A stretch of 64,000 nucleotides of DNA from Denitrobaculum sp965225735 (GTDB taxonomy: Bacteria > Pseudomonadota > Alphaproteobacteria > Kiloniellales > Kiloniellaceae): the NCBI GenBank assembly GCA_965225735.1, contig CBDDBN010000030.1, forward strand, positions 372,001 to 436,000, given 5' to 3'. Below the pieces are notes generated by a model, which was not told where the DNA came from, ran no database searches, and saw only the letters and a program-made list of their open reading frames with translations. The position numbers were made by a program, and so were the translations under genes. Positions 27,130 through 35,566 of the stretch are shown piece by piece. The first letter of the stretch is position 1; each line of letters starts with the position of its first letter.

Positions 27130-27648
27130 ATGACGGAAACTGCGGTTCTCGCCGGCGGATGCTTTTGGGGCATGGAGGAGCTGATCCGAAAGCTCCCAGG
27201 CGTCGTCTCGACTCGCGTCGGCTACACAGGCGGGACGTCCTCCTCGCCCGGATACCGGGATATCTGCACCGGCACGACCGGTCACGCAGAAGCCCTTGAG
27301 GTGGTCTTCGAACCCGGAAAAGTAAGCTATCGCGATGTTCTGGAACTCTTTTTCCAGATCCACGACCCGACGACCGAAAACCGGCAGGGCAACGATCGCG
27401 GCACCCAGTACCGCTCCGTGATCTTCTTCAACAGCGAAGAACAAGAGCGCGTCGCCCGCGACACCATTGCCGATGTCGAAGCCTCAGGCCTCTGGCCGGG
27501 ACCGGTGGTCACCGAGGTGGTTCCGGCCCGCGCCTTCTGGGAGGCCGAAGCGGCGCATCAGGACTATCTGCAGAAGCATCCGGGCGGTTATACCTGTCAC
27601 TTCCCGCGGCCCAACTGGCGGCTGCCTCGGCGGGACGCGGCGGAGTAG
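27130..27648 (+). CDS. msrA: Peptide-methionine (S)-S-oxide reductase
   Basis: Repairs oxidised methionine in proteins. The 172 residues begin 'MTETAVLAGGCFWGMEE', with the catalytic cysteine in GCFW (Cys11), followed by 'GYTGG', 'GHAEALEVVF' and 'NDRGTQYRSVIF'. The ATG at 27130 follows GGAAGG closely and is where the family starts; the frame extends upstream to 27064 without homology. A GC hairpin follows the stop. Confidence 0.95.
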   Translation: MTETAVLAGGCFWGMEELIRKLPGVVSTRVGYTGGTSSSPGYRDICTGTTGHAEALEVVFEPGKVSYRDVLELFFQIHDPTTENRQGNDRGTQYRSVIFFNSEEQERVARDTIADVEASGLWPGPVVTEVVPARAFWEAEAAHQDYLQKHPGGYTCHFPRPNWRLPRRDAAE

Positions 27649-27666
27649 AAGAGCTTCGTCAGGCGG

Positions 27667-27690
27667 GCGGGCACAGGGTCGCCTGCCCGC
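27667..27690 (+). terminator. Hairpin after msrA
   Basis: GCGGGCA pairs with TGCCCGC around a 10-nt loop, about 20 bp after the msrA stop. No clear T run. The 329-bp gap to accA holds this hairpin and another near accA, and otherwise no gene. Confidence 0.5.
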
Positions 27691-27922
27691 TCGTCGGTTA
27701 TGGGAAAATAATCCGCACAAGATTTCGGGCACAAAAAGTTATCCCGCCGCTCTGACATACAATTGTCACAGCCTTTGGAAAGGCGCGCGGGAAGACAGCC
27801 AATCTTCGGCCATAAAAGACGGAAACTACGGTTATCCCCGGGCGAACTTGTCTATACAAGCGGTGGCAAAGCTTTGGACCCTGCGCCCGCGTCACACCCG
27901 GAGCAGTCGTTTGCCACTCACT

Positions 27923-27946
27923 TGAGGGCCGCAAATGACGCCCTCA
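27923..27946 (-). terminator. Hairpin after accA
   Basis: TGAGGGC and GCCCTCA form a 7-bp stem around a 10-nt loop, about 30 bp past the accA stop on the minus strand. Probable terminator without a strong U tract. Confidence 0.5.
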
Positions 27947-27977
27947 GCGGTACCCGCCTTAATCGTTAGCTCAGCCC

Positions 27978-28934
27978 CTAGCTGAGACCCTTCTGGCCCA
28001 TGCCGAGGAATTTGTCGCGGCGCTGCTGCTTCAGGATCGTGCCGTCCTTGCGGCGCAGGTCGGTGAGATAGCGTTCGATGCAATCGCCGACGGCAGTGAT
28101 GGTCGGCGCTGGGCCGCGGTGGGCGCCGCCCAGCGGCTCGGCCACGACCTCGTCAATCACGCCCAGCTTCTTCAGGTCCTGGGCGGTCAGCTTCAGGGCC
28201 TCGGCGGCTTCCTTCGCCTGATCGCCGCTGCGCCACAAAATGGAGGCACAGCCCTCCGGCGAGATCACCGAGTAGATCGAGTGCTCCAGCATGACGACCG
28301 CGTTGGCCGTCGCCAGGGCGATCGCGCCGCCGGAGCCGCCCTCGCCGATCACCACCGAGATGACCGGCACCTTCAGGCCCAGGCAGACCTCGATGCTGCG
28401 GGCGATGGCTTCCGACTGGCCGCGCTCTTCCGCGCCGATGCCGGGATAGGCGCCTGCGGTGTCGACCAGGGTCAGCACCGGCAGTCCGAAGCGATCGGCC
28501 ATCTCCATCAGGCGCTGGGCCTTGCGGTAGCCTTCGGGCCGGGCCATGCCGAAATTGTGCTTCACCCGGGCGTTGGTGTCGGAGCCCTTTTCCTGGCCGA
28601 TCACCATCACCGAGTAGCCACGGAAGCGGCCGATGCCGCCGACGATGGCCGCGTCTTCGGCGAAGTTGCGGTCGCCGGCGAGCTGGGTGAAGTCTTCGAT
28701 CAGGTGGCTGACATAGTCGGAGAAGTGCGGCCGGTCCGGATGGCGCGCCACCTGGGCCTTCTGCCAGGGCGTCAGGCGCGCATAGCTCTGGCGCAGCAGG
28801 CGGTCCGCCTTGCCCTGCAGCTTGGAAACCTCTTCGGCGATGTTCATATCGCCGCTGTCCGAGAGATGCCGCAGTTCCTCGATCTTGCCTTCGAGTTCGG
28901 CTATCGGCTTTTCGAAATCCAAAAAGTTGTGCAT
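27978..28934 (-). CDS. accA: Acetyl-CoA carboxylase carboxyltransferase subunit alpha
   Basis: Half of the carboxyltransferase that makes malonyl-CoA for fatty acid synthesis. The 318 residues begin 'MHNFLDFEKPIAELEGKIEELR' and contain 'LVDTAGAYPGIGAEERGQSEAIA' and 'GEGGSGGAIALA', the CoA-binding and oxyanion regions. The ATG at 28934, preceded by AGGAAAAGG, is chosen over the upstream frame opening at 28988. accD is not in the window. Confidence 0.96.
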   Translation of the reverse strand: MHNFLDFEKPIAELEGKIEELRHLSDSGDMNIAEEVSKLQGKADRLLRQSYARLTPWQKAQVARHPDRPHFSDYVSHLIEDFTQLAGDRNFAEDAAIVGGIGRFRGYSVMVIGQEKGSDTNARVKHNFGMARPEGYRKAQRLMEMADRFGLPVLTLVDTAGAYPGIGAEERGQSEAIARSIEVCLGLKVPVISVVIGEGGSGGAIALATANAVVMLEHSIYSVISPEGCASILWRSGDQAKEAAEALKLTAQDLKKLGVIDEVVAEPLGGAHRGPAPTITAVGDCIERYLTDLRRKDGTILKQQRRDKFLGMGQKGLS

Positions 28935-29283
28935 GACCTTTTCCTGACGACCCGGCGCGGTTTTGATGCCGCGCGCGTGGATCCCCAACCCAATGAACCC
29001 AGCGGGATTAGAGCCCCGATCCTTGCCCCCCGAAATCCGTCAGGCAAAGGCCGCGTCCCAGTGCGAGCCGCAGCTTCCTTATAGTGCGCGCCTGTCTAAC
29101 ACAGGGGAGGCCCGGCGTAAAAGCAGTCGCAGCAAAGAATCTGCAACATTTAACCAAAAAATGCGCCTTGAAAATCGACCCACGAATTCCATCCCCTCCG
29201 GAAAGGCGCAAGCCTTTGCCCTTACCTGCGCGCCGGATCCCTTGACTTCCCCAGGCTTGCGCCCGATGATCGCCGCGTTCCTA

Positions 29284-29381
29284 GGGGTGTCCGCAAGGGC
29301 TGAGATACTGGATCGCACCTCATTGAGAGGCCATTCAGTGACCCTTCGAACCTGATCCGGGTCATGCCGGCGCAGGGAAGG
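29284..29381 (+). ncRNA. TPP riboswitch (THI element)
   Basis: The conserved thi-box parts are present in order: GGGGTG, GGCTGAGAT, then GACCCTTCGAACCTGATC, CGGGTCATGCCGGCG and CAGGGAAGG. It binds thiamine pyrophosphate and lies about 90 bp before a ThiY-type binding protein gene, so thiamine sufficiency should reduce expression of the thiamine-salvage genes. The rest of the 539-bp gap back to accA shows no gene; the accA promoter must lie in it. Confidence 0.93.
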
Positions 29382-29429
29382 AAACCGGTTCCCGCCCAAC
29401 GGGGATCCTCCGCGAAAACCCTCCGCTCA

Positions 29430-29468
29430 ACCTCCCGGATCTCCTGACCAGAGAACACCGAGGGAGGT
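29430..29468 (+). promoter_or_regulatory. Shine-Dalgarno-sequestering stem of the TPP riboswitch
   Basis: ACCTCCC (29430-29436) is exactly complementary to GGGAGGT (29462-29468), the ribosome binding site five bases before the ATG at 29474. This is the expected expression platform for translational control by the upstream TPP aptamer. The alternative pairing that frees the site was not worked out. Confidence 0.6.
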
Positions 29469-29473
29469 CCGTT

Positions 29474-30478
29474 ATGTTTTCGAAGTTTAGTCTGTTATCA
29501 AATCTCTGCCGGCGCACCGCACGCGGCTCCTTTCACGCTTTTGCCGCAGCCGCCGCGCTGGCCATCGCGTCCAGCCTGAACGTCACGGCCGCCAGCGCCG
29601 CCGAGAAGACCACCATCCTGCTGGACTGGTTCCTGAACCCGGACCACGGACCGCTGATCGTGGCGCAGCAGCGCGGCTACTTCGCCGAGGAAGGCCTGGA
29701 GGTCGAGCTGATTGAGCCGGCCGACCCCAACGACCCGCCGAAGCTGGTCGCCGCCGGCCGGGGCGACCTCGCCATCTCCTACCAGCCGCAGCTCCACCTG
29801 CAGGTCGAGGCCGGCCTGCCCCTGACCCGCATCGGAACGCTGGTGGCCACGCCGCTGAACACCCTCCTCGTGCTGGACGACGGCCCGATCAAGTCGATCG
29901 CGGATCTCAAGGGCCGCAAGGTCGGCTTTTCGGTCGGCGGCTTCGAGGACGTGATGCTGACCGCCATGCTGGCGCCCCATGGCCTGACCACCGACGATAT
30001 TGAGCTGATCAACGTCAACTTCTCGCTCAGCCCGGCGATCCTCTCCGGCCAGGTCGACGCTGTGATCGGTGCCTATCGTAACTTCGAGCTCAACCAGATG
30101 GAGATTGAGGGCCATAAGGGCCGCGCCTTCTACGTCGAGGAAGAGGGCGTCGCCGCCTATGACGAGCTGATCGTGGTGGCCAACAACGACAAGCTGGACG
30201 ACCCGCGCTTTCCCAAGGTGCTGCGCGCGCTGGAGCGGGCCGTGACCTTTATGATCAACCACCCGCAGGAAGCCTGGGGCGACTTCATCGCCTATCGCGC
30301 GGAGCTGGACGACGAACTGAACCGCCGCGCCTGGCGCGACACCCTGCCGCGTTTTGCATTGCGCCCAGCCGCCCTGGACAAGGGTCGCTACGAAGCCTTC
30401 GCCAAGTTCCTGCAGGACCACAAGATGATCGAGAAGCTGGTGCCCGTCGAGGGCTATGCGGTGGAGTTGGATAGGTAG
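29474..30478 (+). CDS. thiY: Thiamine-precursor ABC transporter substrate-binding protein (ThiY-type)
   Basis: 334 residues of the NMT1/THI5-like family. A signal peptide ('AFAAAAALAIASSLNVTAASA') is followed by 'TTILLDWFLNPDHGPLIVAQQRGYFAEEGLEVELIEPAD', the fold that binds formylaminopyrimidine or HMP. TPP-riboswitch control and the following tenA support pyrimidine salvage for thiamine. The matching permease and ATPase (thiX, thiZ) are not adjacent, which is unusual. Confidence 0.9.
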   Translation: MFSKFSLLSNLCRRTARGSFHAFAAAAALAIASSLNVTAASAAEKTTILLDWFLNPDHGPLIVAQQRGYFAEEGLEVELIEPADPNDPPKLVAAGRGDLAISYQPQLHLQVEAGLPLTRIGTLVATPLNTLLVLDDGPIKSIADLKGRKVGFSVGGFEDVMLTAMLAPHGLTTDDIELINVNFSLSPAILSGQVDAVIGAYRNFELNQMEIEGHKGRAFYVEEEGVAAYDELIVVANNDKLDDPRFPKVLRALERAVTFMINHPQEAWGDFIAYRAELDDELNRRAWRDTLPRFALRPAALDKGRYEAFAKFLQDHKMIEKLVPVEGYAVELDR

Positions 30479-30523
30479 GTTTCAGCATCAGCCGACAGCT
30501 ATTCAGTTTCAGCCCTCTCCGGG

Positions 30524-30652
30524 TTGTTTGATTAGGTTTCGACTGACGCCGAAACCGGCACCAGCCCGCACCCCCTCCCAACCACCCAATGCGATTGTCC
30601 TGCGGGTGGTTGGGAGGGGGAGCGGGCCGGAACCGCGCCTAGATCAAACAAC
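30524..30652. repeat. Palindromic dispersed element, copy 1
   Basis: About 129 bp between thiY and tenA. The ends are near-inverted repeats (TTGTTTGATTAGG and CCTAGATCAAACAA). The core is a 23-bp hairpin arm pair (30566-30588 with 30605-30627, one mismatch) around a 16-nt loop. The same element occurs in reverse orientation near 54.3 kb. It resembles a REP or MITE; no transposase lies inside. Confidence 0.75.
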
Positions 30653-30689
30653 ACGAGCCGGCGCAGAGCTTTCATTCGAGAGTGACACC

Positions 30690-31385
30690 ATGACCTCATC
30701 CGCAAACAAGAATGAAGCTAAAACGAAACGCTTCACCGACCGCCTCCGCGACGAATCTCAACCCTTCTGGACCCAGGCCACCACCCACCGCTTCACCCGT
30801 CAGCTCGCGGACGGCAGCCTGCCGGATGAGGTCTTCGTCCGTTATCTGATCCAGGACTACCACTACGTCGATTGCCTGGCCCAGGCGGTCGGCTTCGCGG
30901 TCGCGCTGGCCCCCGACATGGCGACCCGCCGCCCGCTTGCCGGTTTCCTCTCGGTCCTGACCAACGCTGAGAACGACTTCTTCCTGAAGTCCTTCGAGCG
31001 CCTGGGCGTCGACGAAGCCACCTGGCGCAACACCCCGCCCACGGCAGTCACGCAGGCCATCTCCAAGGCCATCGTCGGCGGCGCCAGCGGCTACGCCGGC
31101 GGCGGCCTCTACCCGGAAGCCATGACCGTCCTACTCTGCTCCGAGTGGGTCTACCAGGCCTGGGCAGAACCGGTCGCGGATGCTCAACCGCCACAGCCGC
31201 AATACCGTGAATGGATCGAGCTGCATGCCACGGAGGAGTTCGTGGGATTTGTGGAATGGCTGCGGACGGAAACGGACCGGGCCTGCGAAGGGCTGGACGC
31301 GGCGCGGCAGGAGAGCCTGGTAGCGCTCTTCAGGAAAGTAACAGAGTTAGAGGCGGCGTTTTTTGAGGATGCATTTCAGGGCTAA
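30690..31385 (+). CDS. tenA: TenA family aminopyrimidine aminohydrolase
   Basis: Hydrolyses aminomethyl-aminopyrimidine from degraded thiamine to HMP for reuse. 231 residues with 'LIQDYHYVDCLAQA' (Asp56), 'YPEAMTVLLCSEWVYQAWA' (candidate catalytic Cys150) and 'ELHATEEFVGFVEWL' (catalytic Glu region), so it is the cysteine-containing TenA class. The frame opens at 30456, inside the end of thiY, but homology starts at the ATG at 30690. Separated from thiY by a palindromic element. Confidence 0.92.
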   Translation: MTSSANKNEAKTKRFTDRLRDESQPFWTQATTHRFTRQLADGSLPDEVFVRYLIQDYHYVDCLAQAVGFAVALAPDMATRRPLAGFLSVLTNAENDFFLKSFERLGVDEATWRNTPPTAVTQAISKAIVGGASGYAGGGLYPEAMTVLLCSEWVYQAWAEPVADAQPPQPQYREWIELHATEEFVGFVEWLRTETDRACEGLDAARQESLVALFRKVTELEAAFFEDAFQG

Positions 31386-31400
31386 AGCCGACCCGTACCG

Positions 31401-31700
31401 CTAAAGGCGTTCACGCAAGCGTTCCATCAGGTCCATACGCTCGTGAAGCACGGCCAGAATCACTATACCCTCCGGCCGCCCAAGAAAGAAAACATAGTGG
31501 TGCCGGCAATGATGCGATTTTACGCCTTCCATCTCAGGAAGCGATTTCGCGTGCCCCATCCCGGACGCGAGCCGTTCGAAACAGCCATGCAGTTCGTCTT
31601 GATAATTGTCCGCCTGCTGCTCGCCCCAGGTTTCCCAAGTATAAAGCCAGATGCCGATCAGGTCTTCCCGCGCCGCCTGCGCAAGCGTGTAGGTGACCAC
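31401..31700 (-). CDS. RelE/ParE family toxin
   Basis: 99 residues beginning 'VTYTLAQAAREDLIGIWLYTWETWGEQQADNY' and ending 'HHYVFFLGRPEGIVILAVLHERMDLMERL', the ParE-type pattern (gyrase poison or RNase fold). The start is GTG, one base after the antitoxin stop (TAACGTG), so the pair is coupled. Convergent with tenA across 15 bp. Target unknown. Confidence 0.9.
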   Translation of the reverse strand: MVTYTLAQAAREDLIGIWLYTWETWGEQQADNYQDELHGCFERLASGMGHAKSLPEMEGVKSHHCRHHYVFFLGRPEGIVILAVLHERMDLMERLRERL

Positions 31701-31701
31701 G

Positions 31702-31968
31702 TTACCGCTTCAACCGTTTGCGCGCGTCCCGCTTGATATCCTTCGCCGTCGCCTGCACGACAGCACCGGCCTCAGCCTCCGCGATACGCGGCGCCAATAG
31801 CTGCTTCAGTGCTTGCAGAGCTTCTTTATCGCTCATGCTCGCGGGATCGGGGGTCTCGACCAGCGCGCGCGACAAGACATAAGCTTTGATACTCTGGCCC
31901 TTCAGCGCGGCCATGGCCTTGAGCTGCTGATGCTCCTGCGCGCTCAAATCGATGGAAAGGCGGGGCAT
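31702..31968 (-). CDS. Ribbon-helix-helix antitoxin of the ParE pair
   Basis: 88 residues: 'MPRLSIDLSAQEHQQLKAMAALKGQSIKAYVLSRAL' is a ribbon-helix-helix DNA-binding domain, followed by an acidic-to-basic C-terminal tail that should wrap the toxin. The ATG at 31968 has GAGGAG six bases upstream; a frame extension to 32013 is not needed. Expected to repress its own promoter, which would lie in the gap upstream. Confidence 0.85.
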   Translation of the reverse strand: MPRLSIDLSAQEHQQLKAMAALKGQSIKAYVLSRALVETPDPASMSDKEALQALKQLLAPRIAEAEAGAVVQATAKDIKRDARKRLKR

Positions 31969-32075
31969 TGCGGTCTCCTCTCGTTCTGTCGGATTATAAC
32001 ACGGAAACCACATTTACAACAAATGTTGTTACGCTGGAGTAGCGGCAAAAGACGAACTCTCGGAAACAAACATAT

Positions 32076-32095
32076 CGGGGGAACAGGTTCCCCCG
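32076..32095. repeat. GGGGGAAC hairpin family, copy 1
   Basis: CGGGGGAAC, AG, GTTCCCCCG: a 9-bp perfect stem, followed by CGCCCTC and then a T6 run. Related copies lie near 37.7 and 40.6 kb. Confidence 0.7.
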
Positions 32096-32279
32096 CGCCC
32101 TCAAATTTTTTGAACGCAACCTGCTGCTGAAAATGCACAATCAAAGACTTGGCACCGTTTCTACTCATGAACAAACGTCACTGCCGCATTGGGGAATGCA
32201 GCTAACATCAAACCATTTGTACAACGTTCTACTAAAGCTAGAATGTCTGCGTTTTGATGAACAACAGGGTTTGTGATGA

Positions 32280-32579
32280 CAGAGCGGAGAGGATCAAGGG
32301 TGCAAACATTGGCGCACAAGAACGACAGCTAGCCTGCAACTCGCGATCTCTTCACCGGATGGAAAACTGGCAAAGTGGTACGTGAGCGACGCGACAGATA
32401 AGTCTTGTACCACCTTTGGCTGGTTCCCAGCACCATCAGACATTGGCGACATTGTCGAGAAGGCCTTCGCTGAGAGCGTGCAAAAGGCCATTCGAGACCG
32501 TGATGTCTATGCGCATTTGGGGGGGCAAACATGGAACCACCCATGCAGAGGTCGTCGATTGAGTATTATGTTCCTGTAA
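32280..32579 (+). pseudogene. Possible short gene remnant
   Basis: An open frame of about 100 codons follows a stop at 32277. It reads coding-like ('LQLAISSPDGKLAKWYVSD', 'TTFGWFPAPSDIGDIVEKAFAES', 'AIRDRDVYAHLGG') but has no credible start or ribosome binding site and no family I recognise. Offered only as a possible fragment. Confidence 0.2.
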
Positions 32580-32662
32580 TTCGAGTTAGCTCAACTTTGT
32601 ATTGCACACTAATGAGCCTCAGTCTCAATCGGCGTGAGAATGAAATGTGATCGGAGGCCACA

Positions 32663-33927
32663 TTGAAAATCTTCTACTCTTGGCAATCAGATTCTGAACC
32701 CAAAACAGGGCGTTACCTGATAAAGGGAGCTCTTGAGAAGGCAGTTAGGGAACTAACAACAGATCTCAAACTCGAAGAGTCGGAAAGACTAGAACTTGAT
32801 CACGATACTAAAGGTCTGCTGGGTTCGCCTCCAATAGCAGATTCTATCCTACAAAAGATTGAGGCCTGCGATGTTTTTGTTGCCGACGTAACGCTGATAG
32901 GCGTTACAAATGCATCAATCACGTCGAATCAAGTGGAAGTAAAGGGCCTAATAAATTCGAACGTCGCTATTGAACTCGGATATGCTCTCAAATCGATCGG
33001 CGATGACGGCCTATTGTTGGTTATGAATACCGAGTACGGTCTAGCCGAAAATCTTCCGTTTGACCTTAGGCACCGTCGCTGGCCCTTAAAATACTCCCTG
33101 CTGGCTTGTGCCAATAAGAAACAGCGCGATGAATCAAAGTTAGAGTTATCGAATCAGTTTAAACTCATACTGCGCGCTTATCTCGAAACAAAAGTTACTC
33201 AAATAAATAGAGCACCTTTCCCCACTGCTCCAACGACTGTTTCTCCTGCCCACTACTTCGACCCAGAAGAAGAACTCGTTCCTGCCAACCATCAGAGGCG
33301 CTGGCCTCCGCTGCGCTGTTCGCAACCGGCTCTACTTTATGTTCGAATACATCCAAAATGGGCCATTGAACCTCTACCTGAAAGTCGCATAGGAGACTTG
33401 GTATGGGAGAGCGGTGTTGGACCAATGAACCGGAGAGCTGGATCAGGCACTTCTCCCGATCGGAATCGGTTCGGTGGAATTGTTTATTCTCAAAGCACAG
33501 ATAGCAAAGATGTGCTCTCCGCAACACAGTTATTTAGCACCAGAGAAATATGGGGATAGACACATACACCTTAAGCCATTCTGACAAATATTCTGGTCAA
33601 ATCATACGAATAATACCGAGTCTGCTCTACGAACAAATTTTGTTCGACTCATTAAATCGATACCTCAAATTTGGAAAAGATGTACTTGACTACGACTTAC
33701 CAGTTGTTGTTGAAGCAGGTGCGGCTAACGTGAGTGGCTTTTATATGGCCATGGAAAGAAATAATTTTTGGGGACCGATTCACAGGCCACACATTCAGAA
33801 AAGTTTTGAACTCAATGATTGGAGCGAACGTGAGATTACTGACAATCTACTTGATGCTTTCAATGAGTTCTTTGATGCTACTGGCAAGCAACGCCCCACC
33901 AATCTAAATGGGTTTCCAGAAAATTAA
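32663..33927 (+). pseudogene. TIR-like nucleotide-binding protein gene with an apparent frameshift
   Basis: The first frame (32663-33559, 298 residues) starts 'MKIFYSWQSDSEPKTG', has 'ACDVFVADVTLIG' and 'NSNVAIELGYALKSIG' (candidate catalytic Glu104) and 'LPFDLRHRRWPLKYSL', the pattern of TIR-like proteins of bacterial conflict systems. It ends 'REIWG-stop' at a run of four G (33552-33555). The next frame (33550-33927) reads on as 'GIDTYTLSHSDKYSG' and 'LPVVVEAGAANVSGFYMAM'. One extra G would join the two into about 421 residues. Either a broken gene, a sequencing error or, less likely, recoding. Base use is AT-rich. Defence function is inference. Confidence 0.65.
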
Positions 33928-34279
33928 CCAACACTATGTTGTATAGGACATTTGCTTGATGAAATATTTTAACACTAAAATCCTAAAAACATATTTATTT
34001 TTATAATCCCGTCTTCAACAAAGACATTTCGCCACACATGGATCCAGCTCTGCTATAGAAATCACCGACGTCTTAAGACAAAGCCCTACACGACGCGCTG
34101 ATATCAAAGTTCAATAATCTTGGGCTGCTAGTGAAATCAGGAAAGCGAAAAAAGCGACAAAACAAACTAAATACAAGCCTGAATGAGACTGCGACTCTTG
34201 GCTTACAGTCTCGCTTCGATACTGCGCCTCCAAACACCAGAGCGATGCCTGTTAGATGCAAGAAATTTAAGAACCTTAG
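33928..34279. other. AT-rich gap without a supportable gene
   Basis: 352 bp between the TIR-like gene and the convergent nuclease-like gene. Short overlapping open frames exist on both strands but none has a start signal or recognisable content. Confidence 0.5.
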
Positions 34280-35566
34280 TTACTGCAGCGATTCCGTGTC
34301 CTGCCTAATTCGCGGCTCAATATGCCCAGGAACGCAATAGGCTTGAATAGTTATCAGCATTTCCCTATTCGGATCGTCCTTGTGAGCAAATAAATAAGTC
34401 CAGCTGGTATCTGATCGATCTAGAGTTAGACGCTTACAATTTTTATGCTCAGTAGTTGCCTTTTTCAGTTTTTCCAATACAGTAGAGAAATTTTTATTTC
34501 GACTAAAAACAAGTATTGCCGCCTTTGTGTCTCGCCAGCTTAAATAGCCTAGGATCTGATCAATCGTATCAATATAATTTCGCTCACCCCTCCAGAATTT
34601 GCATTCAGCAATAAATATATTTTTCCCCTTACTCTTGATTAAAAGATCTGTTTTTCCTTCATAGTTAAACGTCTCTGCAGAAGCATTGCCTTCAAAATGG
34701 CCATTTAGGTGCATGAGGAAATGAGTTCTGAGACTTTCCTCGTCAATTTTGTTGAATGCTCCAGGGCTAAGCTCCATAACTCGAGTCATATTCTCCAATA
34801 CGGTCAAAATATGCTCGTAGTCCTCGTTGTGAAGAACCGGTTCGGGCTGGAAAGGCTTACCGCTAGCGCGAGGGGGTTTAGGTGTCAGCTTGCGCCGCAC
34901 CTCGGGAGCTACAAACGTAGTTGCAGCACTCGGCCTCTCCTTAATTTTAAAACCTAGCGACGCAACAAGACTCCGATCCGCAAGAAGTTTTTGCTTGCGC
35001 ACCTCAATTAATTGCTTCGCTTGATTATGTATCTGAGAATTAAAATCTTCCACATTTTTCCGCAACCAGCCAAGGTATTGTTCGATTTCTTGAAGAACAC
35101 TGTTGATCTCCAGTTGAACACGCTCGGCTTCAAGATTTGTCCCGGAAATGGAAAAATACACAAATTCGCCTCGGATTTCAGCGCGAGGTTTGCTTGTCGT
35201 CCATGGGCTAGGTTGAATTCTAAAAGCATAGGCTTCACCAGAAAATGGCACCTCAACGTCGACAGATGTACCCGTGATGTAAAATGGCTTTGATCTATCA
35301 TGAATTATACGGTCACGATCGCGACTGACGTCAATTCGCGTTTCTCGCTGACTAACCGCTACTTGATCAATGTGAAGTTCTGGCGTATCCACTTTGAATC
35401 GTTGAACACAGTATAAAGCTAAGTCCTCTGTTGATGTATTCAACAACTCATCTCCATCTCGTGAATTAATCTCCGAGGCAATTGCTTGACTTTGCCTTTG
35501 ATTGACTTGAGACCACTCTACTTCGCTGAATAGAGTTTGTTCTTGATCCGAACCATAGCGACGCAT
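34280..35566 (-). CDS. PD-(D/E)XK nuclease-like protein, possible defence effector
   Basis: 428 residues. The N-terminal half is of unknown type. A predicted coiled coil lies at about 148-205 ('LQEIEQYLGWLRKNVEDF'). The C-terminal domain (about 255-400) reads as a restriction-endonuclease fold: 'EGKTDLLIKSKGKNIFIAECKFW' gives Asp307, Glu321 and Lys323, followed by 'QILGY' (Gln337-x3-Tyr341), the Mrr-type QxxxY. DNA cleavage is therefore plausible. It is AT-rich, stands alone, and ends convergently with the TIR-like gene. I do not recognise a named family; a role against phage or plasmids is inference. Confidence 0.65.
   Translation of the reverse strand: MRRYGSDQEQTLFSEVEWSQVNQRQSQAIASEINSRDGDELLNTSTEDLALYCVQRFKVDTPELHIDQVAVSQRETRIDVSRDRDRIIHDRSKPFYITGTSVDVEVPFSGEAYAFRIQPSPWTTSKPRAEIRGEFVYFSISGTNLEAERVQLEINSVLQEIEQYLGWLRKNVEDFNSQIHNQAKQLIEVRKQKLLADRSLVASLGFKIKERPSAATTFVAPEVRRKLTPKPPRASGKPFQPEPVLHNEDYEHILTVLENMTRVMELSPGAFNKIDEESLRTHFLMHLNGHFEGNASAETFNYEGKTDLLIKSKGKNIFIAECKFWRGERNYIDTIDQILGYLSWRDTKAAILVFSRNKNFSTVLEKLKKATTEHKNCKRLTLDRSDTSWTYLFAHKDDPNREMLITIQAYCVPGHIEPRIRQDTESLQ

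Larger units (their letters stand above)
32014..32662. other. Sparse AT-rich intergenic region with a hairpin
   Basis: 649 bp between the antitoxin gene and the TIR-like gene. It contains the antitoxin promoter region, a GGGGGAAC/GTTCCCCC hairpin (32076-32095) followed by a T6 run, and an open stretch on the plus strand (32280-32579) that may be a gene remnant. No confident gene. Confidence 0.5.

Noticed and set aside
33552..33555. Programmed -1 frameshifting in the TIR-like gene
   Set aside because: No canonical X-XXY-YYZ slippery heptamer and no obvious downstream pseudoknot; a missing G is simpler.
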